DNA of 64,000 bases from Qipengyuania flava (lineage in GTDB: Bacteria > Pseudomonadota > Alphaproteobacteria > Sphingomonadales > Sphingomonadaceae). The notes beneath the pieces were generated by a model, which searched no databases, was not told the DNA's origin, and worked only from the letters and a program-made list of their open reading frames with translations. Positions 1-9,309 of this stretch are shown here, piece after piece. Numbering within the stretch: the stretch's first letter is position 1; every line of letters starts with the position of its first letter. The stretch covers positions 124,001-188,000 of the forward strand of contig NZ_JAASQU010000001.1 in the NCBI RefSeq assembly GCF_011762005.1, given 5' to 3'. A program made the translations under genes and the position numbers.

Positions 1-225
1 GTCGAGCGCAAGGTGAAGCACCCGCTTTACGGGAAGATCATCCGCCGCTCGAAGAAGTACCATGCCCACGACGAGCAGAACGAGTTCACTCTCGGCGACA
101 TCGTGCGCATCGAAGAAACCAAGCCGATCTCCAAGACCAAGACCTGGCAGGTGATCGACCGCGTTACCGCAGGTGGCACGCAGGCTGTCGAGGCTGACCT
201 CGACGTCGAAGCCGCCGGTAACTGA
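1..225 (+). CDS. rpsQ: 30S ribosomal protein S17, C-terminal part (cut by window start)
   Basis: The reading frame is open from base 1 and has no start inside the window, so the N-terminus lies upstream. The visible 74 residues begin [20 protein letters not shown], the signature strand region of S17, and continue with the basic RNA-binding segment. S17 is a primary binder of 16S rRNA in the small subunit. About the first 20 residues are missing. The acidic tail ending VEAAGN is usual for alphaproteobacterial S17. It is followed by rplN after 64 nt, which is the conserved spc operon junction. Confidence 0.95.
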   Translation, partial: VERKVKHPLYGKIIRRSKKYHAHDEQNEFTLGDIVRIEETKPISKTKTWQVIDRVTAGGTQAVEADLDVEAAGN

Positions 226-289
226 GCTTTATTGACGTAGGAACTGCCGGGCGGATGTCCCGGCAAGCCATTGAGAAGGAACCGGATCG

Positions 290-658
290 ATGATCCAGAT
301 GCAATCCAATCTCGACGTCGCGGACAACAGCGGCGCAAAGCGCGTCCAGTGCATCAAGGTACTGGGCGGCTCGAAGCGCCGGACTGCTTCCGTGGGCGAC
401 GTGATCGTGGTTTCCGTCAAGGAAGCCCAGCCGCGCACCAAGGTGAAGAAGGGCGATGTCCATCGCGCCGTCATCGTGCGCACGAAGAAGGACGTCCGCC
501 GCCCCGATGGCAGCGTGATCCGCTTCGACAGCAATGCCGCGGTGCTCGTGAACAAGAGCGAAGAGCCGATCGGCACCCGTATCTTCGGCCCGGTGGTGCG
601 CGAACTGCGCGGCCGCGGCTTCATGAAGATCATCTCGCTTGCTCCGGAGGTGCTGTAA
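290..658 (+). CDS. rplN: 50S ribosomal protein L14
   Basis: This 122-residue protein has the full L14 length. It opens [18 protein letters not shown] and contains the conserved [11 protein letters not shown] strand and the C-terminal helix [13 protein letters not shown]14 sits at the subunit interface of the 50S particle next to L19. A GAGAAGGA Shine-Dalgarno lies just upstream of the ATG. The stop codon TAA shares its last base with the rplX start (TAATG), so the two genes are translationally coupled. It is the first gene of the classical spc operon order. Confidence 0.98.
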   Translation: MIQMQSNLDVADNSGAKRVQCIKVLGGSKRRTASVGDVIVVSVKEAQPRTKVKKGDVHRAVIVRTKKDVRRPDGSVIRFDSNAAVLVNKSEEPIGTRIFGPVVRELRGRGFMKIISLAPEVL

Positions 659-978
659 TGGCTGCCGCTAAGATCAAGAAGGGTGACAGCGTCGTCGTCC
701 TGTCCGGCAAGGACAAGGGCAAGACCGGCACCGTCGCGAAGGTCATGCCGAAAGACGGCAAGGTCGTCGTCGAAGGCGTGAACGTCGCCGCCCGTCACCG
801 CAAGCCGACCCAGCAGAACCCGCAGGGTGGCATCGATCGCTTCGAAGCGCCGATGTCCATCAGCAAGGTTGCGCTGGCCGATCCGAAGGATGGCAAGCCC
901 ACCCGCGTCCGTTTCGAAGAGAAGGACGGCAAGAAGGTGCGCGTTGCCGTGAAGTCCGGGGAGACTATCGATGGCTGA
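658..978 (+). CDS. rplX: 50S ribosomal protein L24
   Basis: This 106-residue protein starts [20 protein letters not shown], the KOW motif of L24, and continues with the usual [19 protein letters not shown] block and a basic loop. L24 is an assembly initiator of the 50S subunit that binds 23S rRNA domain I. The start used here, at 658, overlaps the rplN stop by one base. An upstream in-frame extension into rplN is possible but carries no L24 sequence. Its 3' end overlaps the rplE start by 8 nt. Confidence 0.97.
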   Translation: MAAAKIKKGDSVVVLSGKDKGKTGTVAKVMPKDGKVVVEGVNVAARHRKPTQQNPQGGIDRFEAPMSISKVALADPKDGKPTRVRFEEKDGKKVRVAVKSGETIDG

Positions 979-1549
979 TTATACGCCCCGCATGAAGCAG
1001 CGCTACGACGAGCAGATCGTCAAGGCGATGACCGAGAAATTCGGCTACAAGAACCGTCTCGAAGTCCCCAAGCTGGAAAAAGTCACGCTCAACATGGGTG
1101 TCGGCGAAGCCAGCCAGGACAAGAAGAAGGTCCAGACCGCAGCCGAGGAAATGGCGCTGATCGCCGGCCAGAAGCCGGTCATCACCAAAGCCAAGAAGTC
1201 GATCGCGCAGTTCAAGCTGCGTGAAGGCATGCCGATCGGTTGCAAGGTTACCCTGCGCCGCGAACGCATGTACGAATTCATGGATCGCCTGGTCACCGTG
1301 GCCATGCCGCGCATCCGTGACTTCCGTGGCCTCAACCCGAAGTCGTTCGACGGCCGTGGCAACTATGCCATGGGCCTGAAGGAACAGATCATCTTTCCCG
1401 AGATCAGCTACGATCAGATCGACAAGGTCCGGGGGATGGACATCATTGTAACCACGACGGCGAAGACCGACGAAGAGGCGCGCGAACTGCTCCGCCTGTT
1501 CGGTTTCCCGTTCCCGGCTGAACAGTCGGAAGACAAGGAGGCGGCGTGA
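971..1549 (+). CDS. rplE: 50S ribosomal protein L5
   Basis: This 192-residue protein begins [20 protein letters not shown] and has the L5 blocks LNMGVGEAS, the segment [20 protein letters not shown], and [23 protein letters not shown]5 binds 5S rRNA and the P-site tRNA elbow within the central protuberance. It has the usual alphaproteobacterial length with a short acidic tail. It overlaps the end of rplX and precedes rpsN, as in the standard spc order. Confidence 0.98.
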   Translation: MADYTPRMKQRYDEQIVKAMTEKFGYKNRLEVPKLEKVTLNMGVGEASQDKKKVQTAAEEMALIAGQKPVITKAKKSIAQFKLREGMPIGCKVTLRRERMYEFMDRLVTVAMPRIRDFRGLNPKSFDGRGNYAMGLKEQIIFPEISYDQIDKVRGMDIIVTTTAKTDEEARELLRLFGFPFPAEQSEDKEAA

Positions 1550-1575
1550 GCCGCTAGAAGAGGAACTTAAGTCCA

Positions 1576-1881
1576 ATGGCGAAACTGAGTTCGATCAACA
1601 AGAACGAGCGTCGCAAGAAGCTCGTCAAGCAGTATGCGGAAAAGTTTGCGAAGCTTAAGGCTATCGCCGACGATGAATCGCTCGACGAGACCGAACGCCT
1701 GATGGCGCGTCTCAAGATGGCGGAACTGCCGCGCAATGCGAACCCGACCCGGGTGCGCAACCGCTGCTCCACCACCGGCCGCCCGCGCGGCTACTACCGC
1801 AAGTTCGGTCTCAACCGTATCGAACTGCGCGACCTCGGCAACAAGGGCCTGATCCCAGGCCTGACCAAGTCGAGCTGGTGA
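1576..1881 (+). CDS. rpsN: 30S ribosomal protein S14 (zinc-free type)
   Basis: This 101-residue S14 contains the C-terminal block [20 protein letters not shown] and ends [11 protein letters not shown]. It is the long form: the four-cysteine zinc ribbon of the short S14 is absent and only a single Cys remains in the NRC position. S14 binds the 3' domain of 16S rRNA near the decoding head. No second, zinc-independent paralogue is seen in this window. Confidence 0.97.
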   Translation: MAKLSSINKNERRKKLVKQYAEKFAKLKAIADDESLDETERLMARLKMAELPRNANPTRVRNRCSTTGRPRGYYRKFGLNRIELRDLGNKGLIPGLTKSSW

Positions 1882-1892
1882 GGTAAAGACAG

Positions 1893-2288
1893 ATGGCTAT
1901 GACCGATCCCCTGGGTGATATGCTCACCCGCATCCGCAACGGCCAGCGTGCGAAGAAGGACAGCGTCCTTTCGCCCGCCAGCAAGCTGCGTGCGAACGTT
2001 CTCGAAGTGCTACAGCGCGAAGGCTACATCCGTGGCTACAGCGAAGACGCTTCGGCGAAGCACGCACAGCTGCGGATCGAACTGAAGTATTTCGAGGGTG
2101 AACCTGCGATCAAGCACGTTGCCCGCGTCTCCAAGCCTGGCCGCCGCGTCTACTCGGGTTCGAAGGAACTTCCGATTGTGCGCAACGGCCTTGGCATCAC
2201 CATCGTCTCGACGCCCAAGGGTGTGCTTTCGGATGCCGAAGCGCGCACTGAAAACGTCGGCGGCGAAGTGCTGGCGGAGGTGTTCTGA
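1893..2288 (+). CDS. rpsH: 30S ribosomal protein S8
   Basis: This 131-residue protein begins [20 protein letters not shown], the S8 signature, and ends with the conserved block [12 protein letters not shown]...[10 protein letters not shown]8 binds helix 21 of 16S rRNA. In Escherichia coli it also represses the spc operon through a site in the rplX-rplE region, but whether that control exists here cannot be told from the sequence. The stop (TGA) overlaps the rplF ATG. Confidence 0.98.
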   Translation: MAMTDPLGDMLTRIRNGQRAKKDSVLSPASKLRANVLEVLQREGYIRGYSEDASAKHAQLRIELKYFEGEPAIKHVARVSKPGRRVYSGSKELPIVRNGLGITIVSTPKGVLSDAEARTENVGGEVLAEVF

Positions 2289-2821
2289 TGAGCCGCATCG
2301 GCAAGAGGTCGGTGGCGATCCCGAGCGGGGTCACCGCCAATATCGAAGGGAAGACGCTCAGCGTGAAGGGCCCCAAGGGCACGCTCACGATGGGTCTTTC
2401 GGACCTTATCGAATACAAGCTCGAAGACGGCGAAATCTCGGTCAAGCCGGCCAATGAGACCCGCGCTGCCCGCAACCATTGGGGCATGCAGCGCACGATG
2501 GTGTCGAACCTGGTCGAAGGCGTTACCGAAGGCTTCACCAAGGTCCTCGAGATCAACGGTGTCGGTTACCGTGCGCAGGCACAGGGCAAGAAGCTCAAGC
2601 TTCAGCTCGGCTATTCGCACGACGTCGACCTCGACGTGCCCGAGGGTCTCGAAGTGAAGACTCCGGATCAGACCACGGTCGAGATCAGCGGGATCGACAA
2701 GCAGGCCGTGGGCCAGTTTGCGGCGAACGTTCGCAAGTGGCGCAAGCCCGAGCCTTACAAGGGCAAGGGCATCAAGTACCGCGGCGAGTATATCTTCCGC
2801 AAGGAAGGGAAGAAGAAGTAA
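2288..2821 (+). CDS. rplF: 50S ribosomal protein L6
   Basis: This 177-residue protein begins [20 protein letters not shown]. It has the two-repeat L6 architecture and the C-terminal signature [22 protein letters not shown]6 lies near the factor-binding centre and sarcin-ricin loop of the 50S subunit. Its start overlaps the rpsH stop, and rplR follows after a single base. Confidence 0.98.
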   Translation: MSRIGKRSVAIPSGVTANIEGKTLSVKGPKGTLTMGLSDLIEYKLEDGEISVKPANETRAARNHWGMQRTMVSNLVEGVTEGFTKVLEINGVGYRAQAQGKKLKLQLGYSHDVDLDVPEGLEVKTPDQTTVEISGIDKQAVGQFAANVRKWRKPEPYKGKGIKYRGEYIFRKEGKKK

Positions 2822-2822
2822 G

Positions 2823-3167
2823 ATGGCAAAGCTCTCTCTCTTTGAACGTCGCCGTCGTCGCGTCCGTACCGCTCTGCGCAGCGTGTCGGGCGGCAAGCCC
2901 CGCCTGTCGGTGCACCGCACCGGCAAGCACATCTACGCCCAGATCATCGACGATGCCGCCGGCAAGACCGTTGCCGCCGCATCGACGCTGGGTGCGAAGG
3001 GCTCGGGCGCCAATGTCGACGCCGCCAAGAAGGTCGGCTCCGACATCGCCGCTGCTGCCAAGAAGGCCGGCGTGACTACCGTCGTGTTCGATCGCGGCGG
3101 CTTCCTGTTCCATGGCCGCGTCAAGGCGCTGGCCGACGCCGCTCGTGAAGGCGGGCTGGAGTTCTGA
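2823..3167 (+). CDS. rplR: 50S ribosomal protein L18
   Basis: This 114-residue protein starts [19 protein letters not shown] and ends with the L18 signature [29 protein letters not shown]18 carries 5S rRNA into the central protuberance together with L5. The frame stays open upstream inside rplF, but the ATG at 2823, one base after the rplF stop, gives the family length. The stop overlaps the first rpsE ATG. Confidence 0.97.
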   Translation: MAKLSLFERRRRRVRTALRSVSGGKPRLSVHRTGKHIYAQIIDDAAGKTVAAASTLGAKGSGANVDAAKKVGSDIAAAAKKAGVTTVVFDRGGFLFHGRVKALADAAREGGLEF

Positions 3168-3943
3168 TGATGGCTGACGAAACCAAGAACGAAGAAACCG
3201 TGACCGCCCAGACGGAAACCGCGGTGACCAACGAGCAGCCGGCAGTCGCCGATACGCCGTCCGAAGCAGCGACCAACCAGTCGCCTGCGCAGGGCGCCGA
3301 AGGCCAGCCGCGCGAACGTCAGGGCCGTGGCGGCCGTGACAACCGTGGCGGTGGCCGCGGTCGCGGGGGTCGCGACAACCGTCGTGGCAACCGTCGCGAG
3401 GAAGAAGACGACGGCATCATCGAAAAGCTCGTCCATATCAATCGCGTCAGCAAGACGGTGAAGGGCGGTAAGCGCTTCGGTTTCGCTGCGCTCGTGGTGG
3501 TCGGCGACGGCCAGGGCCGTGTGGGCTTCGGCAAGGGCAAGGCCCGCGAAGTGCCCGAGGCGATCAGCAAGGCAACTGCCGCTGCGCGCAAGAAGATGGT
3601 CCGTGTCCCGCTGAAGGAGGGCCGCACCCTCCATCACGACGGCAAGGGCCACTTCGGTGCCGGCAAGGTCACCGTGCGCACCGCGCCTCCGGGTACCGGC
3701 ATCATCGCCGGTGGTCCGATGCGTGCCGTGTTCGAGAGCCTCGGCGTTGCCGACGTGGTGACCAAGTCGGTCGGCACCTCGAATCCCTACAACATGATCC
3801 GCGCAACCTTCGACGCGCTGACCAACCAGACTTCGCCGAAGTCGGTGGCACAGCGTCGCGGCAAGAAGGTCTCCGACCTGCTTGGCCGGGGTGGCGCTTC
3901 GGAGGCCGAGGCTGAAGCCGACGCCGCCGCTATCGCGGAGTAA
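3167..3943 (+). CDS. rpsE: 30S ribosomal protein S5 with long acidic/RGG N-terminal tail
   Basis: This 258-residue S5 is about 90 residues longer than the E. coli protein. Residues 1-48 are acidic and Ala/Thr/Gln-rich. Residues 49-78 are an Arg-Gly tract ([18 protein letters not shown]). The normal S5 core begins near residue 83 with the segment [20 protein letters not shown] and includes [21 protein letters not shown]5 lines the mRNA entry channel. The tail is low-complexity and probably disordered; related tails occur in other sphingomonads (family knowledge). Two adjacent ATG codons (3167, 3170) are possible starts. Confidence 0.97.
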   Translation: MMADETKNEETVTAQTETAVTNEQPAVADTPSEAATNQSPAQGAEGQPRERQGRGGRDNRGGGRGRGGRDNRRGNRREEEDDGIIEKLVHINRVSKTVKGGKRFGFAALVVVGDGQGRVGFGKGKAREVPEAISKATAAARKKMVRVPLKEGRTLHHDGKGHFGAGKVTVRTAPPGTGIIAGGPMRAVFESLGVADVVTKSVGTSNPYNMIRATFDALTNQTSPKSVAQRRGKKVSDLLGRGGASEAEAEADAAAIAE

Positions 3944-3948
3944 GATCG

Positions 3949-4134
3949 ATGGCCAAAGCGAAAACCATCAAGATCAAGCAGATCGGTTCGCCGATCCGTC
4001 GTCCGGAAAGTCAGAAGAAGATTCTGATCGGTCTGGGCCTCGGCAAGATGCAGAAGGTCGTCGAACGCCAGGACACCCCCGAGGTGCGTGGCGCGATTGC
4101 CAAGATCCCGCATCTGGTGACCGTGGTCGATTAA
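3949..4134 (+). CDS. rpmD: 50S ribosomal protein L30
   Basis: This 61-residue protein reads [20 protein letters not shown] followed by the [23 protein letters not shown] block, a full bacterial L30. It starts 5 nt after rpsE. In most bacteria rplO follows immediately. Here a strong terminator and an opposite-strand gene follow instead, so rpmD is the last gene of this transcription unit. Confidence 0.97.
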   Translation: MAKAKTIKIKQIGSPIRRPESQKKILIGLGLGKMQKVVERQDTPEVRGAIAKIPHLVTVVD

Positions 4135-4159
4135 TCGATCACTGCCATAGAACAGCAAG

Positions 4160-4199
4160 GGCCGGGCCGCGCACCAGCGCAGCCCGGCCTTTTCTATTT
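4160..4199 (+). terminator. Intrinsic terminator after rpmD
   Basis: An 8-bp perfect stem (GGCCGGGC at 4160-4167 and GCCCGGCC at 4182-4189, 14-nt loop) is followed by TTTTCTATTT. It lies 25 nt after the rpmD stop and overlaps the stop codon of the convergent glycosyltransferase gene. It splits the usual spc operon in two. Confidence 0.9.
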
Positions 4200-5690
4200 C
4201 GGCGCGGGCACTTTGCAGTCGCCATGAACGACGACTTCGATATCCCATCCCTTCATCATCGGTTCGGACGCTAGAACGCGGCAGTTTTCGCGCGCATAGG
4301 ATCGAACCAGTGCGGCGGTCTGGGTATTGGTCGCTGCTGTTTTGCGGTCGATGATCGTGGCGGGATCGAGTGCGAGCAATCGGCGAACTTCCGACAGCGT
4401 GTCGATATGGCTAACGTTGCGTTCTGCCGCGCTATGAAGGTGATTGGGGAAGGCCAGAGCGGTCGGGAATTTCGTACCACTCAAAGTGTAGAGCAGGGGT
4501 GGGCCGTGATAGATCAGTACCGGGCCGTCGCCCTCACTGCGTTCGACGGCTTCGAGTAATACGGTCATCGCCGCTTGCGCTTTGCGTGTATCGGCGAAAT
4601 CGAAGAATGAATAGAAAAGAGCGGGCGTGACGGCCGCGGTTCCAAGGAGAGTCGCGCCAAGCCTGGGAAGGCCAAGAGCTACAGGCGTCAATGCGCACAG
4701 CGGCACCAGAAGTGGCAGCGTGTAATGCAGGTAGAAGGCTGGCACCGACACGAAACCGATGACGGCTGCCACCAGCCAGCCGGCGAAGAATCCCTTCTCC
4801 AGCCCGGCGATCCGAACCATAGCCACTGAGCTCGCCGCGAGCAGCGGGAGAAGCATCATGACCAGAATGGCGAGGCGACTCAGGTTTCCGGTTTCCTCGA
4901 CCGGCTTGCGCAGGTTGGATAATACCATCGCCGTCCAGTATTCGTCCCAATAGCCGCTGGCTGCGTACCACGCTGCGAAGAGCAGGGTGGGCAGTGCGCC
5001 CAAACCAATCCAGCCAATTATCCGACGGAGCGACACGGCTCCCAACCCGCTAGAGCGGATTTGCAGCAGCGCGGCGAAGATACCGAACCATATCGCCTCG
5101 AAGACTGCGGTCGTCTTGATCGTGATCGCGATTCCGGCAAGCAGCATCGCCGTCGCCACGAATGCCTGCCCGCGTCGTCTGTCAAACGCGGTGGATGCGG
5201 CTAATAGAGCGGCGGCGGCGGTTGCCATGAACAGATTGTAGAAGATCGGGCTTTGCCCGCCCTGGCCGTGAAACAGGCAAATCGAAAGCAGGTAGATGAC
5301 CCCGCCGAGCGAGGCCTGCCACGGTGAAACGAGGCGACGCGCAATGGTGTAGATGGCGATTGCAGTGGCGGCTGCGAACAGAGTGGCGGCAATCTGGTAG
5401 GTAACGAAGCAGTTCGAGATCATCGCGAGGGCGGCAAAGAGCATGAAATGCCCGGGTGGTTTGCGATCCCACACGTCAACGAATGGTACCGCGCCCTGGG
5501 CCACTTCGACGCCCGCGGCGAAGTAGAATGCTTCATCGACATGCAGATCGGGATGGCCGTAGGTTGCCATCCGGGTGACGATCGCGAGCAGCGTCAGCAT
5601 GCCCCCGGCAAAGATCCAGTGACGAGCGCCATGCGATTTATCCGTGTGCGCTGACCACTCGCCGCCGCGAAGCACCCCTCTCTTGTCCAC
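4194..5690 (-). CDS. GT-C fold (ArnT/PMT-like) glycosyltransferase, integral membrane protein
   Basis: This 498-residue protein has roughly ten or more hydrophobic segments. After the first membrane segment comes HVDEAFYF, matching the catalytic acidic motif in the first periplasmic loop of GT-C enzymes. About 20 residues later is [15 protein letters not shown], the K-P-P motif of the ArnT/PMT_2 group. Such enzymes transfer a sugar from a polyprenyl phosphate donor to a periplasmic acceptor; donor and acceptor cannot be read here. It stands alone on the minus strand between rpmD and rplO, an unusual place. Start at 5690 is the longest option; no strong ribosome binding site decides it. Confidence 0.75.
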   Translation of the reverse strand: MDKRGVLRGGEWSAHTDKSHGARHWIFAGGMLTLLAIVTRMATYGHPDLHVDEAFYFAAGVEVAQGAVPFVDVWDRKPPGHFMLFAALAMISNCFVTYQIAATLFAAATAIAIYTIARRLVSPWQASLGGVIYLLSICLFHGQGGQSPIFYNLFMATAAAALLAASTAFDRRRGQAFVATAMLLAGIAITIKTTAVFEAIWFGIFAALLQIRSSGLGAVSLRRIIGWIGLGALPTLLFAAWYAASGYWDEYWTAMVLSNLRKPVEETGNLSRLAILVMMLLPLLAASSVAMVRIAGLEKGFFAGWLVAAVIGFVSVPAFYLHYTLPLLVPLCALTPVALGLPRLGATLLGTAAVTPALFYSFFDFADTRKAQAAMTVLLEAVERSEGDGPVLIYHGPPLLYTLSGTKFPTALAFPNHLHSAAERNVSHIDTLSEVRRLLALDPATIIDRKTAATNTQTAALVRSYARENCRVLASEPMMKGWDIEVVVHGDCKVPAPK

Positions 5691-5742
5691 GATCTAACAT
5701 CCGCCCAAATACTGCCACACGTTCGGCCCACCGGATTCGGGG

Positions 5743-5771
5743 TCGACAAGTATGGTCAAACCGACTATCGG
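5743..5771 (+). promoter_or_regulatory. Candidate promoter for rplO-secY-adk
   Basis: TCGACA (5743-5748) and TATCGG (5766-5771) are separated by 17 nt, a tolerable -35/-10 pair, about 60 nt upstream of rplO. Because rplO is cut off from rpmD by a terminator and a reversed gene, some promoter must lie in 5691-5833. This pair is the best match seen. A short CCCCG/CGGGG hairpin follows at 5795-5807. Confidence 0.3.
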
Positions 5772-5833
5772 CGCCCCCTTCCCAACAGCGCGAACCCCGC
5801 AACGGGGCTTTAGAAAGCGAAAGCGAGTGCACT

Positions 5834-6358
5834 ATGAAACTGAATGATATCCGCGACAACGACGGCGCACGCAAGAGCCGGATCCGCATCGGCCGGGGCA
5901 TCGGCTCGGGCAAGGGCAAGACCGGCGGCCGCGGCCAGAAGGGTCAGAAGAGCCGTTCGGGCGTTGCCATCAAGGGCTTCGAAGGCGGCCAGATGCCGCT
6001 GCACATGCGCCTGCCGAAGCGCGGCTTCAACAATCCGTTCGGCAAGGACTACGCGGAAGTGAACATCGGCATGGTCCAGAAGTTCATCGACGCCAAGAAG
6101 CTCGACGGTTCGAAGGTCGTCGATCATGAAGCGCTGAAGGCTGCCGGCCTCGCGCGCGGTGGTAAGGACGGCGTGCGTCTGCTCGGTAAGGGCGAACTCA
6201 AGGCCAAGGTCAGCTTCAAGGTCGCCGGTGCCTCGAAGGGCGCGATCGAAGCGGTCGAAAAGGCCGGCGGCAAGGTCGAAGTGATCGCTGCCGATAAGCC
6301 CGAGCACGAAAAGAAGGCTGCTCGCGCCGAAGCCAACAAGGCTGCCAAGGCAAAGTAA
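5834..6358 (+). CDS. rplO: 50S ribosomal protein L15
   Basis: This 174-residue protein begins [20 protein letters not shown], with the glycine-rich [20 protein letters not shown] stretch that threads into 23S rRNA, and [20 protein letters not shown]. It is longer than the roughly 145-residue E. coli L15 because of an Ala/Lys-rich, charged C-terminal tail. L15 is a late assembly protein of the 50S subunit. It starts a separate transcription unit with secY and adk because the spc operon is interrupted upstream. Confidence 0.97.
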   Translation: MKLNDIRDNDGARKSRIRIGRGIGSGKGKTGGRGQKGQKSRSGVAIKGFEGGQMPLHMRLPKRGFNNPFGKDYAEVNIGMVQKFIDAKKLDGSKVVDHEALKAAGLARGGKDGVRLLGKGELKAKVSFKVAGASKGAIEAVEKAGGKVEVIAADKPEHEKKAARAEANKAAKAK

Positions 6359-6368
6359 GCGGATAATT

Positions 6369-6399
6369 CGGGGAGCGGGGTTCGACATTCCGCTCCCCG
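6369..6399 (+). terminator. Hairpin between rplO and secY (terminator or attenuator)
   Basis: A 10-bp perfect stem (CGGGGAGCGG at 6369-6378 with CCGCTCCCCG at 6390-6399) has an 11-nt loop and lies 10 nt after the rplO stop. Only CTTCCTAT follows, so termination is likely partial. It may set the lower expression of secY relative to the ribosomal proteins. Confidence 0.55.
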
Positions 6400-6462
6400 C
6401 TTCCTATCTAGCCTTCCTGTGCCGGGAGGGACCGGCGCCAATTCAGGATTGAACAGATTCTC

Positions 6463-7827
6463 ATGGCATCACGCGCCGACAATATCGCGAGCAATATGAG
6501 CCTCGCAAACTTCTCCAAGGCTACCGAGCTGAAGAACCGTATCTGGTTCACCATCGGAGCCCTGATCGTGTTCCGCTTTCTCAGCTTCGTTCCGCTGCCC
6601 GGCGTGAACCCGCTGATCCTGAGCGATCTCTACGATCAGACGCGCGGCGGTATCCTCGACCTGTTCAACACCTTCTCGGGCGGCAGCCTCGAGCGCATGA
6701 GCCTCATCGCGCTCGGCGTCATGCCCTATATTACCGCCTCGATCGTCGTGCAGCTGGCTGCGGCGCTGCACCCGACGCTGGCCGCACTCAAGAAAGAGGG
6801 CACTGTCGGGCGGCAGAAGCTCAACCAGTACACCCGTTACGGTACGGTCTTCCTGTGCGCGATCCAGGGTTGGTTCCTTGCGTCCGGCCTTGAGAGTTTC
6901 GGCGCACAAAGCGGAATGCAGGCAGTGGTCGAACCCGGCGTCATGTTCCGCGTCGGCGCGGTCATCAGCCTCGTCGGCGGGACCATGTTCCTGCTGTGGC
7001 TGGGCGAGCAGATCACCAGTCGCGGGATCGGCAACGGCGTTTCGCTGATCATCATGGCGGGCATTGTCGCGCAATTCCCGACCTTCGTTTCGAACCTCGG
7101 CCAGGGTTATTCGGAAGGCTCGATCCCGACCGGCATCATCGTCGGCCTGATCGTCATGGTCGTCGCGCTGATCCTCGGCATCTGCTTCATGGAGCGCGCG
7201 CAGCGTCGATTGCTGATCCAGTATCCGAAGCGCGCGACGCAGCGCGGCATGATGCAGGCAGACAGGTCGCACTTGCCGCTCAAGCTCAACACGGCAGGCG
7301 TGATCCCGCCGATCTTCGCCAGTTCGCTGCTGCTCCTGCCGCTGACGATCACGCAATTTGCCGGCAATTCGGTCGACACCGACAGTGCTGCTGGCGGGGT
7401 GCTGCAGAGCACGCTGCAATACCTGCAGCACGGGCAGCCGCTGTACATGACGCTCTATGCGATCGGTATCATCTTCTTCTGCTTCTTCTACACCGCGATC
7501 GTCTTCAATCCCGAGGAAACCGCGGACAATCTGAAGAAGAACGGCGGCTTCATTCCCGGCATCCGTCCGGGCAAGCGGACCGAGGAATATCTCGATTACG
7601 TGCTGACGCGCATCACGGTGATCGGAGCGATCTACCTGACCATCGTCTGCGTGCTGCCCGAATACATGATCGCGCAGACCGGCGTCCCGCTGTTCCTTGG
7701 CGGCACCAGCCTGCTGATCGTGGTGAACGTTACGGTCGACACCATCAGCCAGATCCAGTCGCACCTGCTGGCGCACCAGTATGGCGACCTGATCAAGAAA
7801 GCGAAGTTGAAGGGACGCCTGCGTTAA
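6463..7827 (+). CDS. secY: Protein translocase subunit SecY
   Basis: This 454-residue integral membrane protein shows the ten-helix SecY pattern. It includes RIWFTIGALIVFRFLSFVPLPG at helix 1 (written here as helix text), the plug-region GGSLERMSLIALGVMPYITA, and the C-terminal TAIVFNPEETADNLKKNGGF block. SecY forms the protein-conducting channel of the Sec translocon with SecE and SecG. It follows rplO by 104 nt across a hairpin and precedes adk by 31 nt, which is the standard order. Confidence 0.97.
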   Translation: MASRADNIASNMSLANFSKATELKNRIWFTIGALIVFRFLSFVPLPGVNPLILSDLYDQTRGGILDLFNTFSGGSLERMSLIALGVMPYITASIVVQLAAALHPTLAALKKEGTVGRQKLNQYTRYGTVFLCAIQGWFLASGLESFGAQSGMQAVVEPGVMFRVGAVISLVGGTMFLLWLGEQITSRGIGNGVSLIIMAGIVAQFPTFVSNLGQGYSEGSIPTGIIVGLIVMVVALILGICFMERAQRRLLIQYPKRATQRGMMQADRSHLPLKLNTAGVIPPIFASSLLLLPLTITQFAGNSVDTDSAAGGVLQSTLQYLQHGQPLYMTLYAIGIIFFCFFYTAIVFNPEETADNLKKNGGFIPGIRPGKRTEEYLDYVLTRITVIGAIYLTIVCVLPEYMIAQTGVPLFLGGTSLLIVVNVTVDTISQIQSHLLAHQYGDLIKKAKLKGRLR

Positions 7828-7858
7828 GGCACAGCACGGGCGAAGGGGACTTTACGCA

Positions 7859-8506
7859 ATGGATATTATCCTCCTGGGCCCTCCGGGCGCCGGTAAGGGG
7901 ACGCAGGCCCAGCGCCTCGTCGAACATCACGGGATGCGCCAGCTTTCGACCGGCGACATGCTGCGCGAAACGCGCAAGGCCGATACCGAACTGGGGCGCA
8001 AGGTCGCCGACATTATGGATACGGGCGGGCTCGTTTCTGACGAGATCGTCTCGGCCATGATCGACGCCAAGCTGGCCGACATGGGCCCCGATGTCGGCGC
8101 GATCTTCGATGGTTATCCACGCACTGCGGCGCAGGCCGACCAGCTCGACGACATTCTTGCCAAGCACGGCCGCAAGCTCGACCACGTGATTGAACTGCAT
8201 GTCAACGAGGACGCGCTCGTCGAGCGGATTACGGGTCGCTACACCTGCGCCAATTGCGGCGAGGGCTATCACGACGTGTTCAAACAGCCGGCGGAGGCCG
8301 GTGTGTGCGACAAGTGCGGATCGACCGAATTCAAGCGTCGTCCGGATGACAATGAGGAAACCGTACGCAAGCGGATGCAGGAGTATCGGGGCAAGACGGC
8401 GCCGATCCTGCCCGGATACGAAGAGCGCGGGATCGTCAGCCGCGTCGACGGCATGGCCTCGATCGAGGATGTTACCAGCGCAATCGACGCGGTTCTGACC
8501 CGCTGA
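7859..8506 (+). CDS. adk: Adenylate kinase, zinc-type lid
   Basis: This 215-residue enzyme converts AMP + ATP to 2 ADP. The P-loop LLGPPGAGKGTQAQ is at residues 4-17, the NMP-binding block STGDMLRE follows, and the lid carries two Cys pairs (CANCGEG and CDKCGST) that would bind zinc, the long-lid type. The start is preceded by GGGGAC. The gene sits after secY as in most bacteria and ends at a hairpin terminator. Confidence 0.97.
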   Translation: MDIILLGPPGAGKGTQAQRLVEHHGMRQLSTGDMLRETRKADTELGRKVADIMDTGGLVSDEIVSAMIDAKLADMGPDVGAIFDGYPRTAAQADQLDDILAKHGRKLDHVIELHVNEDALVERITGRYTCANCGEGYHDVFKQPAEAGVCDKCGSTEFKRRPDDNEETVRKRMQEYRGKTAPILPGYEERGIVSRVDGMASIEDVTSAIDAVLTR

Positions 8507-8513
8507 CAGTTCG

Positions 8514-8540
8514 GGCGGGTTTCAAAGCCCGCCGGTTTGT
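8514..8540 (+). terminator. Intrinsic terminator after adk
   Basis: GGCGGGTTT (8514-8522) pairs with AAA-G-CCCGCC (8524-8533), and GGTTTGT follows. It lies 8 nt after the adk stop and closes the rplO-secY-adk unit. Confidence 0.65.
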
Positions 8541-8576
8541 CCTAGGACCTTTCCCGATGAAGGGGAGGGAGGTCCC

Positions 8577-9224
8577 ATGCGGTTTGCCCATACGATCCTG
8601 GCCGCAGCTGCACTCGGCGCTGCGGCGCCGGCAGCGGCCGAAGTCGTCGAAACCAGCTCGCAGGGTTTCGTGACCCAAGACATGGCCGAAGTTGCGGCCA
8701 GCCCCATGGAAACGTGGCTCGCGCTGATTCGCCCTGGCCAGTGGTGGAACGATGCGCACACCTGGTCCGCCGACGCTGCGAATATGACGCTGACTCCCCA
8801 GGCCGGCGGCTGTTTCTGCGAACGCGTGCCGGGCGAGGATCGCGAAGACGGTTTCTCGCTCGACGGCAGCGTCCAGCACATGCAGGTGATTCAAGCCTAT
8901 CCGCTCAAGAACCTTCGCATGCGCGGCGGCCTCGGCCCGCTGCAGGGTGAACCCGCCACAGGTGTGCTGACGATCACGCTCGAGGAAGTGGACGGGGGCA
9001 CGCGCATTCGCTGGGAATATGTCGTTGGCGGCTACATGCGCTATGAGGTGGATACCATCGCCAAGGCAGTCGATGCGGTGATGAGCCAGCAACTCGCTGG
9101 CCTGCGCGATCACCTCGGGGGGCTCGACGACGGCGCGGAGGAAGAACCGGCGACAGCGGACCAGCCTGTCGCCGAGGATAGCAGCATCGAGGCGCAGATC
9201 GACGCCTTGGGCAGCAAGGAATAG
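8577..9224 (+). CDS. Secreted SRPBCC (START-like) domain protein
   Basis: This 215-residue protein has a Sec signal peptide (MRFAHTILAAAALGAAAPAAA) and then a SRPBCC-type fold region. Indicators are an initial WLALIRPGQWWNDAHTWS segment, a central LKNLRMRGGLGPLQ and GVLTITLEEVDGGTRIRWEY, and an amphipathic C-terminal helix. The last 35 residues are acidic and probably disordered. Such domains bind hydrophobic ligands; the ligand is unknown. GGGAGGG provides a good ribosome binding site. It lies between adk and gdhA where the alpha operon would normally begin. Confidence 0.7.
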   Translation: MRFAHTILAAAALGAAAPAAAEVVETSSQGFVTQDMAEVAASPMETWLALIRPGQWWNDAHTWSADAANMTLTPQAGGCFCERVPGEDREDGFSLDGSVQHMQVIQAYPLKNLRMRGGLGPLQGEPATGVLTITLEEVDGGTRIRWEYVVGGYMRYEVDTIAKAVDAVMSQQLAGLRDHLGGLDDGAEEEPATADQPVAEDSSIEAQIDALGSKE

Positions 9225-9309
9225 TCAATCCGCAGAGTGCCCGACCACAACGGGCGCCGGGGTCGCGACAATCTACCGGCTCATTCGAGCACAAGGGGGG
9301 AATTGCGAC

